From positions 37,883 to 101,882 of the forward strand of contig CAYNOT010000020.1 in the NCBI GenBank assembly GCA_964398945.1: a stretch of 64,000 bases of DNA, in the 5' to 3' direction. The stretch is from JBGTGG01 sp964398945 (GTDB taxonomy: Bacteria > Bacteroidota > Bacteroidia > Cytophagales > Cyclobacteriaceae). Below, one piece after another: positions 33,899 through 42,436 of the stretch (the first letter of the stretch is position 1; each line of letters opens with the position of its first letter). The notes beneath the pieces were generated by a model. That model was not told the origin of the DNA and ran no database searches. It saw only the letters and a list, made by a program, of their open reading frames with translations. Position numbers and translations under genes: made by a program.

Positions 33899-35242
33899 AT
33901 GCTTTTTGAGGAGGAAGTCTTATCAGGTTGGGGAAATATTCCAAAAGCAAAATGTAAAGTAGCGTATCCGGTTACCGAAGCGCAACTTTCACAACATCAA
34001 TTCGAAAACCCTGTGATCCCGCGCGGACTTGGTCGAAGCTATGCTGATCAGTCAACCAATAGCAACGGCTTGGTTTTAAAAATGGAGCGGATGAACCATT
34101 TTTTATCTTTTGATGAAGAGAATGGTATCCTCGTTTCCCAGGCTGGCACAAGCCTTGAAGAAATCATTGAATTTCTTGGGCCAAGAGGATGGTTTCCGTT
34201 AATCACCCCGGGAACAAAATTTGTAACACTCGGTGGCGCTATTGCCAATGATATACACGGAAAAGCACACCATGTTGATGGGTCGTTTATCGCTTGTGTT
34301 AACTGGTTTACGATTGTTTTGGCAGATGGTCGTATTGTAAAAGCAAGCCGTGAAGAAAACAGTGATCTTTTCTACGCAAACTTTGGTGGGCTTGGATTGT
34401 TGGGTACTATCCTTACCGTTTCAATTCAACTTCGGAAAATTTCATCAACTTATTTTAGACAAAAAGCAGTTGTTGCTAAAAATTTGGAAGAAATGCTTGC
34501 CGCTATTGATGCGGCTGATAAAACGTATACTTCATCTGTCGCGTGGATAGATTCGTTGGCAACCGGAAACCGAATTGGGCGTGGGGTGTTGACGATGGGA
34601 AACCTGGCTACTGTTGATGAGTTGCCGACTTCGCTAAAATCCAACCCGTTAAAAATCGGGAAGCGGCCAAAACTCAATGTGCCTGTTTTTTTACCCGGGT
34701 TTACACTTAACACATTTACTGTTCGGATTTTGAATTCAATAATCAATTGGAAGCAAAAAGGAGGGAATGGGTTTTTCCATTATGATAACTTCTTTTACCC
34801 CCTTGATGCGATCATGAATTGGAACCGTGGCTATGGCAAACGCGGCTTTATCCAGTATCAATTTGTTATCCCGATTACTGACGGACATAAAAACATCACC
34901 GAAATTTTAAAAGCAATTGCTTCCAGTGGGTGTGTCCCTTTCTTGAATGTGTTAAAAAAATTCGGAAAAGGACAAGGATTACTTTCATTTCCCAAAGAAG
35001 GCTATACATTTGCAATTGACTTTCCAATCACCAAAAACCTGAAGGCTTTTACAAAAAGGCTAGATCAAATGGTGTTGGATGCAGGTGGAAGAATTTATTT
35101 AGGGAAGGATGCATTTTTAGATGAGCAAACTTTTAAGGCAATGTATCCGGAATTTGAAGAGTGGTTAGCAATTAAAAAGAAGTATGACCCAACCAATACA
35201 TACACCTCCGACCTCTCGCGAAGGATCGGCCTCACGAAGTAA
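33899..35242 (+). CDS. FAD-binding oxidoreductase, DprE1-like
   Basis: A 447-residue FAD enzyme of the vanillyl-alcohol-oxidase fold. The FAD domain has GLGRSYADQS (42-51), FVTLGGAIANDIHGKAHH (near 108-125) and GLGLLGTILTVSIQL; the C-terminal half is the substrate domain with YDPTNTYTSDLSRRI at the end. The N-terminal order and the NDIHGKAHHVDGSF motif match decaprenyl-phosphoryl-ribose 2'-oxidase (DprE1), which makes an arabinan precursor in mycobacteria. The DprE2 partner reductase is not next to it, so I would not name the substrate here. The following gene starts inside its 3' end. Confidence 0.85.
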   Translation: MLFEEEVLSGWGNIPKAKCKVAYPVTEAQLSQHQFENPVIPRGLGRSYADQSTNSNGLVLKMERMNHFLSFDEENGILVSQAGTSLEEIIEFLGPRGWFPLITPGTKFVTLGGAIANDIHGKAHHVDGSFIACVNWFTIVLADGRIVKASREENSDLFYANFGGLGLLGTILTVSIQLRKISSTYFRQKAVVAKNLEEMLAAIDAADKTYTSSVAWIDSLATGNRIGRGVLTMGNLATVDELPTSLKSNPLKIGKRPKLNVPVFLPGFTLNTFTVRILNSIINWKQKGGNGFFHYDNFFYPLDAIMNWNRGYGKRGFIQYQFVIPITDGHKNITEILKAIASSGCVPFLNVLKKFGKGQGLLSFPKEGYTFAIDFPITKNLKAFTKRLDQMVLDAGGRIYLGKDAFLDEQTFKAMYPEFEEWLAIKKKYDPTNTYTSDLSRRIGLTK

Positions 35243-37208
35243 GAATATTTTCGTTCTTTTTCTGTTCTGCATTTTCTGCACATGCCCAGATAGTGTTCTT
35301 AGTCAGGAGCGGGGATTTAAATTTGGCCAAGCTACATACGCTGAACTCAACCAGTTTACATACGCATTGGATACCGGTGCAAGTGCAATTGTCTTAAATG
35401 AATTTGGTGAAGCGTATATCGATGGAAACGACTTTCAACTCAATTTCGAATACCATGTCAAAATCAAAATCCTGAAAACAGAAGGACTTGACAAAGGTAA
35501 TTTTGAAATCGCTTTGAGAAAAAATGGGCGGAGCATGGAGGTATTAACGGATGTTGAAGCCGCCTCTTACAATCTTCAAGACTACAAGATTGTTGAATCC
35601 AGGCTTGAGCGTAAAGGTGTGTATACCGAAAACATGGGCGAATACTGGGACTTGAAAAAATTTGCCATTCCCAATGTACGTGTGGGTAGTGTCATTGAAG
35701 TCAAGTATACTTTGAAGTCACCTTTTATTATGAATTTTCACCAGTGGGAATTTCAATCGGATATCCCGAAACTGAAGAGTGAATACTGGGCTAAAATCCC
35801 GGGGAATTACCTGTACAATATTTCCCTCAAAGGCTTTTTGAAACTTGTTAAAAATGAATCCACGCTTGTGAAGGAGTGTTTGCGAATGGGGTCAGGCAAA
35901 GCGGATTGTGCGCTAAATAAATATTCTATGACCAATATTCCGGCCTTTATAGAAGAGGAGTATGCAACAGCAAGTTCAAATTTCATTTCGGCAATCAATT
36001 TTGAACTTACTGAAATCCGATATTTTGATGGCCGGGTTGATAAAGTGACCAAAGAATGGAAAGATGTTGACGATGAATTAAGACGGGACCAGAAGTTTGG
36101 TACGCAGCTCAAAAGAGGAAAAGAGATAGCCGTGGAGATTGACAAACTAACCAGGAATACGACTGACGATTTTGAAAAGGCCAACCAGGTTTTTGATTTT
36201 ATCAAATCGTGGTATCGGTGGAATGGTACGTATGGGAAGTATAGTGAGTTTGGAATTAAAAAGGCGTTTGATACCAAGGTTGGAAATGTTGGGGATATTA
36301 ACCTCTCACTGATTGCGGCATTGAGGTTTGCAGGCCTTGGTGCAGATCCGGTTTTATTGTCGACACGGGAAAATGGGATTGTTACGGATCTCCATCCGGT
36401 ATTGAGTGACTTTAATTATGTAGTAGCAAAATTTGATCATGAAGGAAAAACATATTTACTGGATGCCACCGATGACTTCATGCCGTTCGGTCTTTTACCG
36501 GAAAGGTGTTTGAATGGAAAGGGTAGGGTCTTGGGGGATAAAAAATCATTTTGGATCAACATCGAACCGATAGATAAAAGGAAATCCCTTTCGGTGATCA
36601 ATCTCAAACTTGAGCATGATGGGTATTTACGTGGAACCATTCAAAATTTATACAGTGGTTACGAAGCTGCAGCAAAACGAAAAAGTATTTTTGGTTTTTC
36701 TTCCGTAACGGAATATTTCAAGGACCTGGACAATAAACTGACGAATATTGAGATAACAGCTTCTGAACTTGAAAACCTTGACGATCTTTCAAAGCCACTG
36801 AAAGAAAAATTAGTAGTTGGGATTGAGGCATTTGACGAGCTTTCCGCAGCTACAATTTACTTTAATCCTTTCCTGGTTCAGCAATGGAAGGAAAACCCCT
36901 TCAAGTCAAGTGAGCGGTTGTACCCGGTTGACTTCGCTTACCCACTGGAATGGACCTTGAGTGTTCAACTTGAATTGCCCGACAATATGTACCTCGAAGA
37001 AAATCCCGAGCCGGTTGCGTTGGCCTTGCCGGGAAATGGTGGTTATTATCGTTATCAGGTAACAGAAATGGGCAAACAAATTTCAATGCAAAGTACGTTG
37101 ATGATCAACAGGCCCCTTTTTCATGCTGCGGAATACCACTACTTAAAAGAACTTTTCAGTCGGGTAATACACACCCAAAACATCGATTTGGTTTTTATAA
37201 AAAAATAA
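35184..37208 (+). CDS. DUF3857 transglutaminase-like exported protein
   Basis: A 674-residue protein with a hydrophobic export segment (NIFVLFLFCIFCTCPDSVLS, about 21-40) behind a 20-residue polar prefix. The DUF3857 beta domain follows (about 60-270), then a transglutaminase-like core (about 310-470: FDFIKSWYRWNGTYGKY; NVGDINLSLIAALRFAGLGADP) and a DUF3858-like beta region. The usual catalytic Cys of the core is replaced: the segment reads VGDINLS where active enzymes have G-x-C-x-D, so it is probably not a peptidase. ATG 35184 overlaps the DprE1-like gene by 59 nt; no later ATG precedes the signal segment. Role unknown. Confidence 0.82.
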   Translation: MTQPIHTPPTSREGSASRSKNIFVLFLFCIFCTCPDSVLSQERGFKFGQATYAELNQFTYALDTGASAIVLNEFGEAYIDGNDFQLNFEYHVKIKILKTEGLDKGNFEIALRKNGRSMEVLTDVEAASYNLQDYKIVESRLERKGVYTENMGEYWDLKKFAIPNVRVGSVIEVKYTLKSPFIMNFHQWEFQSDIPKLKSEYWAKIPGNYLYNISLKGFLKLVKNESTLVKECLRMGSGKADCALNKYSMTNIPAFIEEEYATASSNFISAINFELTEIRYFDGRVDKVTKEWKDVDDELRRDQKFGTQLKRGKEIAVEIDKLTRNTTDDFEKANQVFDFIKSWYRWNGTYGKYSEFGIKKAFDTKVGNVGDINLSLIAALRFAGLGADPVLLSTRENGIVTDLHPVLSDFNYVVAKFDHEGKTYLLDATDDFMPFGLLPERCLNGKGRVLGDKKSFWINIEPIDKRKSLSVINLKLEHDGYLRGTIQNLYSGYEAAAKRKSIFGFSSVTEYFKDLDNKLTNIEITASELENLDDLSKPLKEKLVVGIEAFDELSAATIYFNPFLVQQWKENPFKSSERLYPVDFAYPLEWTLSVQLELPDNMYLEENPEPVALALPGNGGYYRYQVTEMGKQISMQSTLMINRPLFHAAEYHYLKELFSRVIHTQNIDLVFIKK

Positions 37209-37284
37209 TCAAAAAAAATAAATTTAGATTCATCGGCCTACCGGGCAAATAGTCGAATTATTTGTTTCTTGAAAAGATTCGTGC

Positions 37285-37314
37285 TTTGTTCTTTCAATGG
37301 ATTTTGTACGTTTA
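37285..37314 (+). promoter_or_regulatory. Promoter of the coiled-coil membrane protein gene
   Basis: TTTG (37285-37288), 18 nt, TACGTTTA (37307-37314): a perfect -33 box and a -7 box with one mismatch to TANNTTTG. The leader to ATG 37388 would be about 70 nt. Confidence 0.45.
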
Positions 37315-37387
37315 TTTCTGAATTGAATTTAGGCGAACACTTATTTTTTTTCTAAGTGCCCAGGTCTCCATCCAAAATACACACCGC

Positions 37388-37981
37388 ATGAAAAATTTAA
37401 TTTTTATACTCATCCTGTTCCCAATGATAGGAGTGGCGCAATCGAATACAAAGGCCCTGGATGAAAAGGATATCCCCCTGGAAAAGCGTTATGAGATCAT
37501 GAAAGAAACTGCACAGACATTTAAAGAATATAAAGTTATTAAGCGTGAAGTGTTGGATGGTGTATTGAAAATCTCGTTGGACTCCATTGCTGCATTGGAG
37601 TTAAAACTTACTGAAGCCAAAGGTGCAATTTCAGCGTTTGATCAAAAAATCAAAGAAGCAGACCTTGCGCGCGATCAGGCCTACGCAGAGAAGGCGGAGA
37701 TGGAATATGATGCAACGCACATGACGGTAATGGGCATCTCATTTAACAAAGCTTTTTTTGCTTCGTTGATGGGAATTATCATTGCGGCCCTCCTTGTCTT
37801 CTTAGGATTGGTAGGCGGACGATTGAAAATGGTGTATTCAACGTTGAGAGAGAAACTGGAAAATTTGGATATCATCACAAAAGAATTTGAGGAGTACAAA
37901 CGAAAAGCGTTGGATAAACAAATGAAGCTTTCCCGTGAACTTCAGGATGAGCGTAACCGGTTGGCGGAAATGAGAAATTAA
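37388..37981 (+). CDS. Membrane protein with coiled-coil segments, unknown function
   Basis: A 197-residue protein: signal peptide (MKNLIFILILFPMIGVAQ), an outside coiled coil (about 60-110, SIAALELKLTEAKGAISAFD...), one transmembrane helix (AFFASLMGIIIAALLVFLGL, about 122-141) and a second, cytoplasmic coiled coil (about 150-197, EFEEYKRKALDKQMKLSREL...). The design suggests an oligomeric envelope-spanning protein. I recall similar proteins in Cytophagales without a function. It is monocistronic, ending at a hairpin before convergent coaD. Confidence 0.75.
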   Translation: MKNLIFILILFPMIGVAQSNTKALDEKDIPLEKRYEIMKETAQTFKEYKVIKREVLDGVLKISLDSIAALELKLTEAKGAISAFDQKIKEADLARDQAYAEKAEMEYDATHMTVMGISFNKAFFASLMGIIIAALLVFLGLVGGRLKMVYSTLREKLENLDIITKEFEEYKRKALDKQMKLSRELQDERNRLAEMRN

Positions 37982-38006
37982 TTCCTATTGACCAAAATGG
38001 AAGCTG

Positions 38007-38035
38007 CACGGGATTGTGATCCTAAAAATCCCGTG
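38007..38035. terminator. Hairpin between convergent genes
   Basis: CACGGGATT (38007-38015) pairs perfectly with AATCCCGTG (38027-38035), 11-nt loop. It lies in the 69-nt gap between the coiled-coil protein and coaD. There is no proper U run on either strand, so it may protect RNA ends more than terminate. Confidence 0.45.
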
Positions 38036-38050
38036 ATTCAAAAAATTGAA

Positions 38051-38509
38051 TTACAAATCGTACGGCAGAAATGGGCCTACATCCCCACCATACCGGTGTA
38101 CCTCACGAATAATTGAAGAATTGATGTACGCAAACTGCGGTGACGTAATCAGAAATACGGATTCAAGGTCTTGGTTGATATTTCGATTTACCTGTGCAAT
38201 GCTATTTTCGTATTCAAAATCGGTAGTGTTGCGTAATCCCCGCAATAAATAATGGGCATTGTTTCTACGTGCAAACTCAGCTGTTAACTCGGCAAATACT
38301 TCTACCCGAATGGAGGGATAACTTTTAAAGGTTTGTCGTATTTTTTCAGCCATGAAGTCAACATCGAAATACCGGTTGCTTTTTTTGGTATTGTGCCCCA
38401 TTGCAATAACGATCTCATCAAACAACAATAGTCCACGGAGCACAATATCTTCATGGCCTTTGGTAAAGGGGTCAAAAGAACCTGGGAAGACCGCTATTTT
38501 TTTATCCAT
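38051..38509 (-). CDS. coaD: Phosphopantetheine adenylyltransferase
   Basis: A 152-residue nucleotidyltransferase performing the fourth step of CoA synthesis. The nucleotide-binding motif GSFDPFTKGHEDI (10-22) has the T/HxGH signature; the substrate loop LLRGLRNTTDFEYE (near 88-101) and the C-terminal SSIIREV are present. Length is normal. It overlaps no gene but sits 18 nt behind the DUF3822 gene, an arrangement I recall as conserved in Bacteroidota. Confidence 0.95.
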   Translation of the reverse strand: MDKKIAVFPGSFDPFTKGHEDIVLRGLLLFDEIVIAMGHNTKKSNRYFDVDFMAEKIRQTFKSYPSIRVEVFAELTAEFARRNNAHYLLRGLRNTTDFEYENSIAQVNRNINQDLESVFLITSPQFAYINSSIIREVHRYGGDVGPFLPYDL

Positions 38510-38527
38510 TTGGAGGTTTTTGCCTGC

Positions 38528-39418
38528 CTATTTATTGGAAAGATGAATCCCGAACAAGTCAAGAAATGTGTGCTCCTGAATTTCGTCAAACATGTATCCA
38601 AATTGCAAAAAGTCAGGACGGCCTCCAAACGTTACATTGTTGATGTATTTGTAGAACTCGTGATAGTGTGGTGAATTCTTTCCGATGTATCCCCACAATA
38701 CCACCTGGCTTGTGGCTTGGTCCATCTTTAACGATTTCAATACCAACATGATGTACCGCACGTAATCAGAAAATTGCTTTACTGCAAACTGATTGTAATA
38801 CACCAATTTTGTACCGGATGTTGAAATGATATGAAGCTTGAACCGATCCACAAAGACATACAATGGATTGTCCCTACGGTTTTGGGCGTAATTCATTACC
38901 CCATCAATGAGGGAAGCGGATTGATGGGAAAAAAGGATTTCCTTGTTGGGATATGTTTTGTTCAACCACTCTTTCAGGTCTTTATTGATCGCGAAGACGG
39001 TAATGGCATTTGCCTCCTGGTTGGAGACATAATCAAAGTCTTCAATCGCAGGGTTGATGGCTGCGTTGTATTGTAAGTAGTCAGGTAATGAGGCTTCAGA
39101 AAAAAGGACTTTCGGTACCTGGACAAATTTCTGGTTTTTGATCGAAACCTTTATTGAATTCCAGAAACCTGCTTTGATAACCGGATGGCTGTCAAAAAGT
39201 TGGTCAAGTACTTCCAGGAGTTCCTTGTTGGAATTGACATTCGGCAAAACGTAATCCTCAATCAATAATATCCTTGCTTCACCCGGTTCAATGACACCAA
39301 TCTGGATGTCGCGTGTACCAATATGAATCAGGAGTTGATAGCGCTGAATCTGATCTTCATCAAACCGCTCATCTTTGATCTTCTTGATTAATTTATAGTT
39401 GAGCGTAGTGGTTTGCAA
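38528..39418 (-). CDS. DUF3822 family protein
   Basis: A 296-residue soluble protein of the DUF3822 family, with an actin/ASKHA-like pattern in its N-terminal part (YQLLIHIGTRDIQIGVIEPG) and FVDRFKLHIISTSGTKLVYY in the middle. Its function is not known. It lies directly before coaD in the same direction, a linkage often seen in Bacteroidota. The start codon is TTG 39418; no upstream ATG is possible because the previous stop is 2 nt away. Likely one operon 39421 gene - DUF3822 - coaD. Confidence 0.8.
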   Translation of the reverse strand: MQTTTLNYKLIKKIKDERFDEDQIQRYQLLIHIGTRDIQIGVIEPGEARILLIEDYVLPNVNSNKELLEVLDQLFDSHPVIKAGFWNSIKVSIKNQKFVQVPKVLFSEASLPDYLQYNAAINPAIEDFDYVSNQEANAITVFAINKDLKEWLNKTYPNKEILFSHQSASLIDGVMNYAQNRRDNPLYVFVDRFKLHIISTSGTKLVYYNQFAVKQFSDYVRYIMLVLKSLKMDQATSQVVLWGYIGKNSPHYHEFYKYINNVTFGGRPDFLQFGYMFDEIQEHTFLDLFGIHLSNK

Positions 39419-39420
39419 AG

Positions 39421-40236
39421 TTATTCCCAGTTACCTATAGTTGAAACATCATTTCTGTCACCAAAACCAAGTGGTTTTCGATTTTTAGCTTCGTTGCTGG
39501 CACGCCTTTCCGGATTGATCGGGGCCGGGTCAACTACTTCTATTACGTTTACCTTCACGTTATTTCTTTCAATTTTTCCGGTAAAGATGTTGAATTGTTT
39601 ACCATTGGACCCGGGAATATCTGCCAACGTTTTAATGTTAACTTTTGGGTTAAGTGCATAGTCCCAAATAGAAATCAGAAGTTGCCCTTTTCTAACATGG
39701 TCACCGGGCTTTACCTCTGCCATATAATTTACGGTACCTTTGTCGATAAACTTAAGCTGTTCAGTTTGGTCTTTTCCCGTCTTCTTAATTCGATAGGCAG
39801 AAGCCGTTTTCACAACATAGGCACCCAACTTTGTATCAAATCCCATAAACGTACCGTTGTCTGCAGCAGTGATGGTGTAGGTCTTTTTAAAAATTTTGTC
39901 TTTTACCGAAATGCTGCCAAGAGTGTCAATCTTTACATGGATACTATCTTTTCCGTAGCTTAATGGGATAATGGTTTCCGTACGTTGTGTGATCGGCACC
40001 ACGCCATTTTCAATAAAATTGATCAACGTATCCCAACTGGAAGTGTACTTACCATGTTGTTCCAGAAAGGCTTTCTCAGCTTCACGGATGATTTGCAGTT
40101 TGTCGATGATTTGCTTTTCTGTATCAGCAATTGACTCCTGGAATTCAATCGTGGAATTGATATTACTGTACAAATAGTAGGCAAGGCCAAGACTTACAAT
40201 GAAAAGAGCGTAGGTAAGTATTTTGGTAAGATTCAT
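39421..40236 (-). CDS. Membrane-anchored protein, unknown function
   Basis: A 271-residue protein with one N-terminal membrane helix (ILTYALFIVSLGLAYYLYSN, about 5-24), a short coiled coil (about 33-57), then a beta-rich soluble part with two lysine-rich strands and a proline-rich tail (VVDPAPINPERRASNEAKNR). ATG 40236 places the helix at the start; an alternative at 40284 adds 16 residues. It is 2 nt upstream of the DUF3822 gene and so co-transcribed. The topology suggests the soluble part is periplasmic. I do not recognise a family. Confidence 0.75.
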   Translation of the reverse strand: MNLTKILTYALFIVSLGLAYYLYSNINSTIEFQESIADTEKQIIDKLQIIREAEKAFLEQHGKYTSSWDTLINFIENGVVPITQRTETIIPLSYGKDSIHVKIDTLGSISVKDKIFKKTYTITAADNGTFMGFDTKLGAYVVKTASAYRIKKTGKDQTEQLKFIDKGTVNYMAEVKPGDHVRKGQLLISIWDYALNPKVNIKTLADIPGSNGKQFNIFTGKIERNNVKVNVIEVVDPAPINPERRASNEAKNRKPLGFGDRNDVSTIGNWE

Positions 40237-40308
40237 TTTTAATGGTTTAGTCTGCAATAATAAATATTTTAAAGGGTAATTCACAAGGCAAATTCCATAG
40301 AAACCATA

Positions 40309-40785
40309 TTAAATAGTGTAAAACCCATGGAGATTTTCCAGTTGTTTGGCATTTGGGCACAGCCGGAAAATCCCGTGTTTTTGTTCAAGTGGTAGCTGGT
40401 CGATTTCATCGGTCGATAGGAAAGAAACATTTGAAATAATCTGTGTTTGGGGGTTCAATTCAGGGTCGATACCAACTTTCAACGTGCCCCCCACGCGTTC
40501 CACTGCAAAGAAAAGTTCAACTGCATGCAGGGGAGGTTGAATAAATTCACAACCAAAAAGAAACCTGCCCGGTTTTATGGTCAGTCCGGTTTCTTGTTCA
40601 AATTCTTGATGCAGGGCCTGCGCAATGGACTGGCCAGTTTCAATGCCCCCGCCAGGAGGAGCCCAGAAATCGTTAGGGGTCAATGACTTATGGTTCACCA
40701 TCAGGATTTTATTGTCTTTCCAGCAAATTCCGCATACGCGGATGCGAACGCGGTTTCCAAATTTTTCAATGATTTCAGTATTCAA
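40309..40785 (-). CDS. Nudix hydrolase with a degenerate Nudix box
   Basis: A 158-residue Nudix-fold protein. The Nudix helix reads GGIETGQSIAQALHQ-EFEQETGL. Against the consensus GX5EX7REUXEEXGU, position 7 is Q instead of E, R15 is Q and E19 is Q, while E16 and E20 (metal ligands) and the closing G are kept. The rest (VCGICWKDNKILMVNHKSL, NDFWAPPGGG) is typical. Activity could be reduced or altered. The start is TTG 40785. It is separate from the coaD operon by about 70 nt; substrate unknown. Confidence 0.82.
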   Translation of the reverse strand: MNTEIIEKFGNRVRIRVCGICWKDNKILMVNHKSLTPNDFWAPPGGGIETGQSIAQALHQEFEQETGLTIKPGRFLFGCEFIQPPLHAVELFFAVERVGGTLKVGIDPELNPQTQIISNVSFLSTDEIDQLPLEQKHGIFRLCPNAKQLENLHGFYTI

Positions 40786-40873
40786 AGCGCAGGTAATTAA
40801 TTCTTTTTCCGTTAAAAAGTCACATTCTACCTTTAAAACTTAAGTATTTGGTCGAATTGTTGTTTCGAGTCAT

Positions 40874-40881
40874 TAAATTTG
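40874..40881 (+). promoter_or_regulatory. -7 box of the DUF1573 gene
   Basis: TAAATTTG fits TANNTTTG and lies 20 nt before ATG 40901, implying a leader of about 12 nt. A TTTG lies at 40847-40850, but the 23-nt spacing is too long. Confidence 0.4.
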
Positions 40882-40900
40882 GACAAAAATCTTAATTGCC

Positions 40901-41302
40901 ATGAAGAAGAACATATTATTATTCGCAGCACTTCTATTCGCTTCTGCCGGGTTTGCACAACAGGTTGAAAAAGAAAGTGGGCCTGTAATTCAATGGGAAG
41001 AAAAGTCGTACGATTTTGGTGAAATTGAGCAAGGTTCTACCGTTGAACACACGTATAAGTTTACCAACGTTGGAAACGAGCCCCTGATTATTACCAATGT
41101 TCAGGTAACGTGTGGATGCACTACACCAAAAGGTTGGCCGCGTGACCCGATTATGCCCGGTGGAAAAGCTGAAATCACAGTGGCCTTCAATAGTGCAGGC
41201 AAAATGGGCAAAGTAGACAAGACCGTTACTGTTGTTTCAAACGCCACAGGAACAAACCGTGTAAGTTTCTCAACCCTGATCACTACGCCCAAGCCGCAGT
41301 AG
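40901..41302 (+). CDS. DUF1573 exported protein
   Basis: A 133-residue protein with a signal peptide (MKKNILLFAALLFASAGFAQ) and one DUF1573 immunoglobulin-like domain (about 28-128). The family hallmarks are EKSYDFGEIEQGSTVEHTYK, FTNVGNEPLIITNVQVTCGC and PGGKAEITVAFNSAGKMGK. The CGCTTP segment is the conserved cysteine pair. The family is abundant in Bacteroidota and of uncertain function, perhaps surface adhesion or envelope structure. Monocistronic with its own promoter and terminator. Confidence 0.9.
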   Translation: MKKNILLFAALLFASAGFAQQVEKESGPVIQWEEKSYDFGEIEQGSTVEHTYKFTNVGNEPLIITNVQVTCGCTTPKGWPRDPIMPGGKAEITVAFNSAGKMGKVDKTVTVVSNATGTNRVSFSTLITTPKPQ

Positions 41303-41326
41303 TTTTTATTCGTAGAAAGTTTTAAG

Positions 41327-41353
41327 AAGCCTCATGCGTGTGAGGCTTTTTTT
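41327..41353 (+). terminator. Intrinsic terminator after the DUF1573 gene
   Basis: AAGCCTCA (41327-41334) pairs with TGAGGCTT (41341-41348), short loop, then a seven-T run (41347-41353). The T run touches the stop codon of the convergent DUF423 gene. Confidence 0.85.
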
Positions 41354-41738
41354 ATTTTCTGGAAATCCCCAAAAACAAAAATGACCATCCTAAAATTAAA
41401 GACACACCACCGAATGGCGTTATGGCCCCAAAAGTTTTTATACCTGTGAAGCAAAGCAGGTAGAGCGAGCCACAAAACAACATACAGCCAAAGAAAAAAC
41501 CCCAGGCAGAAAAGCGCAAAAATTTAGAAGTATTTTCTTTGGAAAGAAGTCCAACCACCAGCAAACCCAAGGCATGATAGAATTGATACCGAACAGCAAG
41601 TTCATACGTATCCAATCTTCCTGTTTCCATCAGCATATCTTTAAAGGCATGGGCACCAAAGGCCCCGATGGCAACAGCGAGTCCACCCAGTGCAGCCGCT
41701 GTCTTCAATATGGTAGCACTATTTTTCACGGTCCCCAA
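41352..41738 (-). CDS. DUF423 membrane protein
   Basis: A 128-residue inner-membrane protein with four hydrophobic segments and the family pattern GLAVAIGAFGAHAFKDML...YQFYHALGLLVVGLL...FGAITPFGGVSLILGW. Function unknown. No ATG start exists; TTG 41738 or GTG 41729 must be used. Either start lies inside the end of the yggS gene (overlap about 20 nt), so translation is coupled. Confidence 0.85.
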   Translation of the reverse strand: MGTVKNSATILKTAAALGGLAVAIGAFGAHAFKDMLMETGRLDTYELAVRYQFYHALGLLVVGLLSKENTSKFLRFSAWGFFFGCMLFCGSLYLLCFTGIKTFGAITPFGGVSLILGWSFLFLGISRK

Positions 41739-42387
41739 AAATTGTGGATCCTATTCGCACCATGGTACTGCCTTCGTTTATTGCCAACAAGTAGTCGCCA
41801 CTCATGCCCATAGAAAGTTCTTTCATTTCAAAGGGAGGTGGCAGCGATGTGTTTTTTATTTTTTCGAACATATTTTTTAAATGGGAGAATTCCATTCTAA
41901 CAGTTTCGGGGTTATCGATAAAGGTTGCCATTCCCATTAGGCCAACAATTTTAATGTGTTTCATTGTTGCTACTTCATTGCTCTTAACGATATCTTCCAA
42001 CTCAGCTTCCGATAATCCAAATTTTGATTCTTCGCGAGCAATGTGCACTTGTAAAAGACAAGGAATGGTACGGTTGCATTTTTTTGCTTCTTTGTTGATT
42101 TCCTTCAATAGCTTAAAACTATCAACGGAATGGATCATCGAAACAAAGGGCGCAATGTATTTTACTTTGTTGGTTTGGAGATGGCCGATCATGTGCCATT
42201 GGATGTCTTTCGGGAGGGTTTCATATTTTGAAGCCAACTCCTGAACCTTGTTTTCCCCGAATATGCGCTGGCCTGCTTGATACGCCTCCAGTATAGTGGC
42301 ATTCGGCTGCGTCTTGGAAACCACCACCAATGCTACCGATTGAGGTAAGGTTAATCGAACATTAGCTATGTTTTTTTCAATATTCAT
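41719..42387 (-). CDS. PLP homeostasis protein, YggS family
   Basis: A 222-residue PLP-binding protein with the alanine-racemase N-domain fold. It is a non-catalytic regulator of vitamin B6 balance in the cytoplasm. The PLP lysine is in LVVVSKTQPN near 27-36; FGENKVQEL, WHMIGHLQTNK and GLMGMATFIDN are family blocks, and SMGMSGDYLLAINEGSTMVR closes the cofactor site. ATG 42387 is used; 42411 adds eight residues. It is divergent from the GH3 gene by 49 nt and coupled to DUF423. Confidence 0.93.
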   Translation of the reverse strand: MNIEKNIANVRLTLPQSVALVVVSKTQPNATILEAYQAGQRIFGENKVQELASKYETLPKDIQWHMIGHLQTNKVKYIAPFVSMIHSVDSFKLLKEINKEAKKCNRTIPCLLQVHIAREESKFGLSEAELEDIVKSNEVATMKHIKIVGLMGMATFIDNPETVRMEFSHLKNMFEKIKNTSLPPPFEMKELSMGMSGDYLLAINEGSTMVRIGSTIFGDREK

Positions 42388-42436
42388 TCCGTATTTTTTG
42401 TTCCTTTGCAAACATTAGGCATCATTCCGTAAAGAT

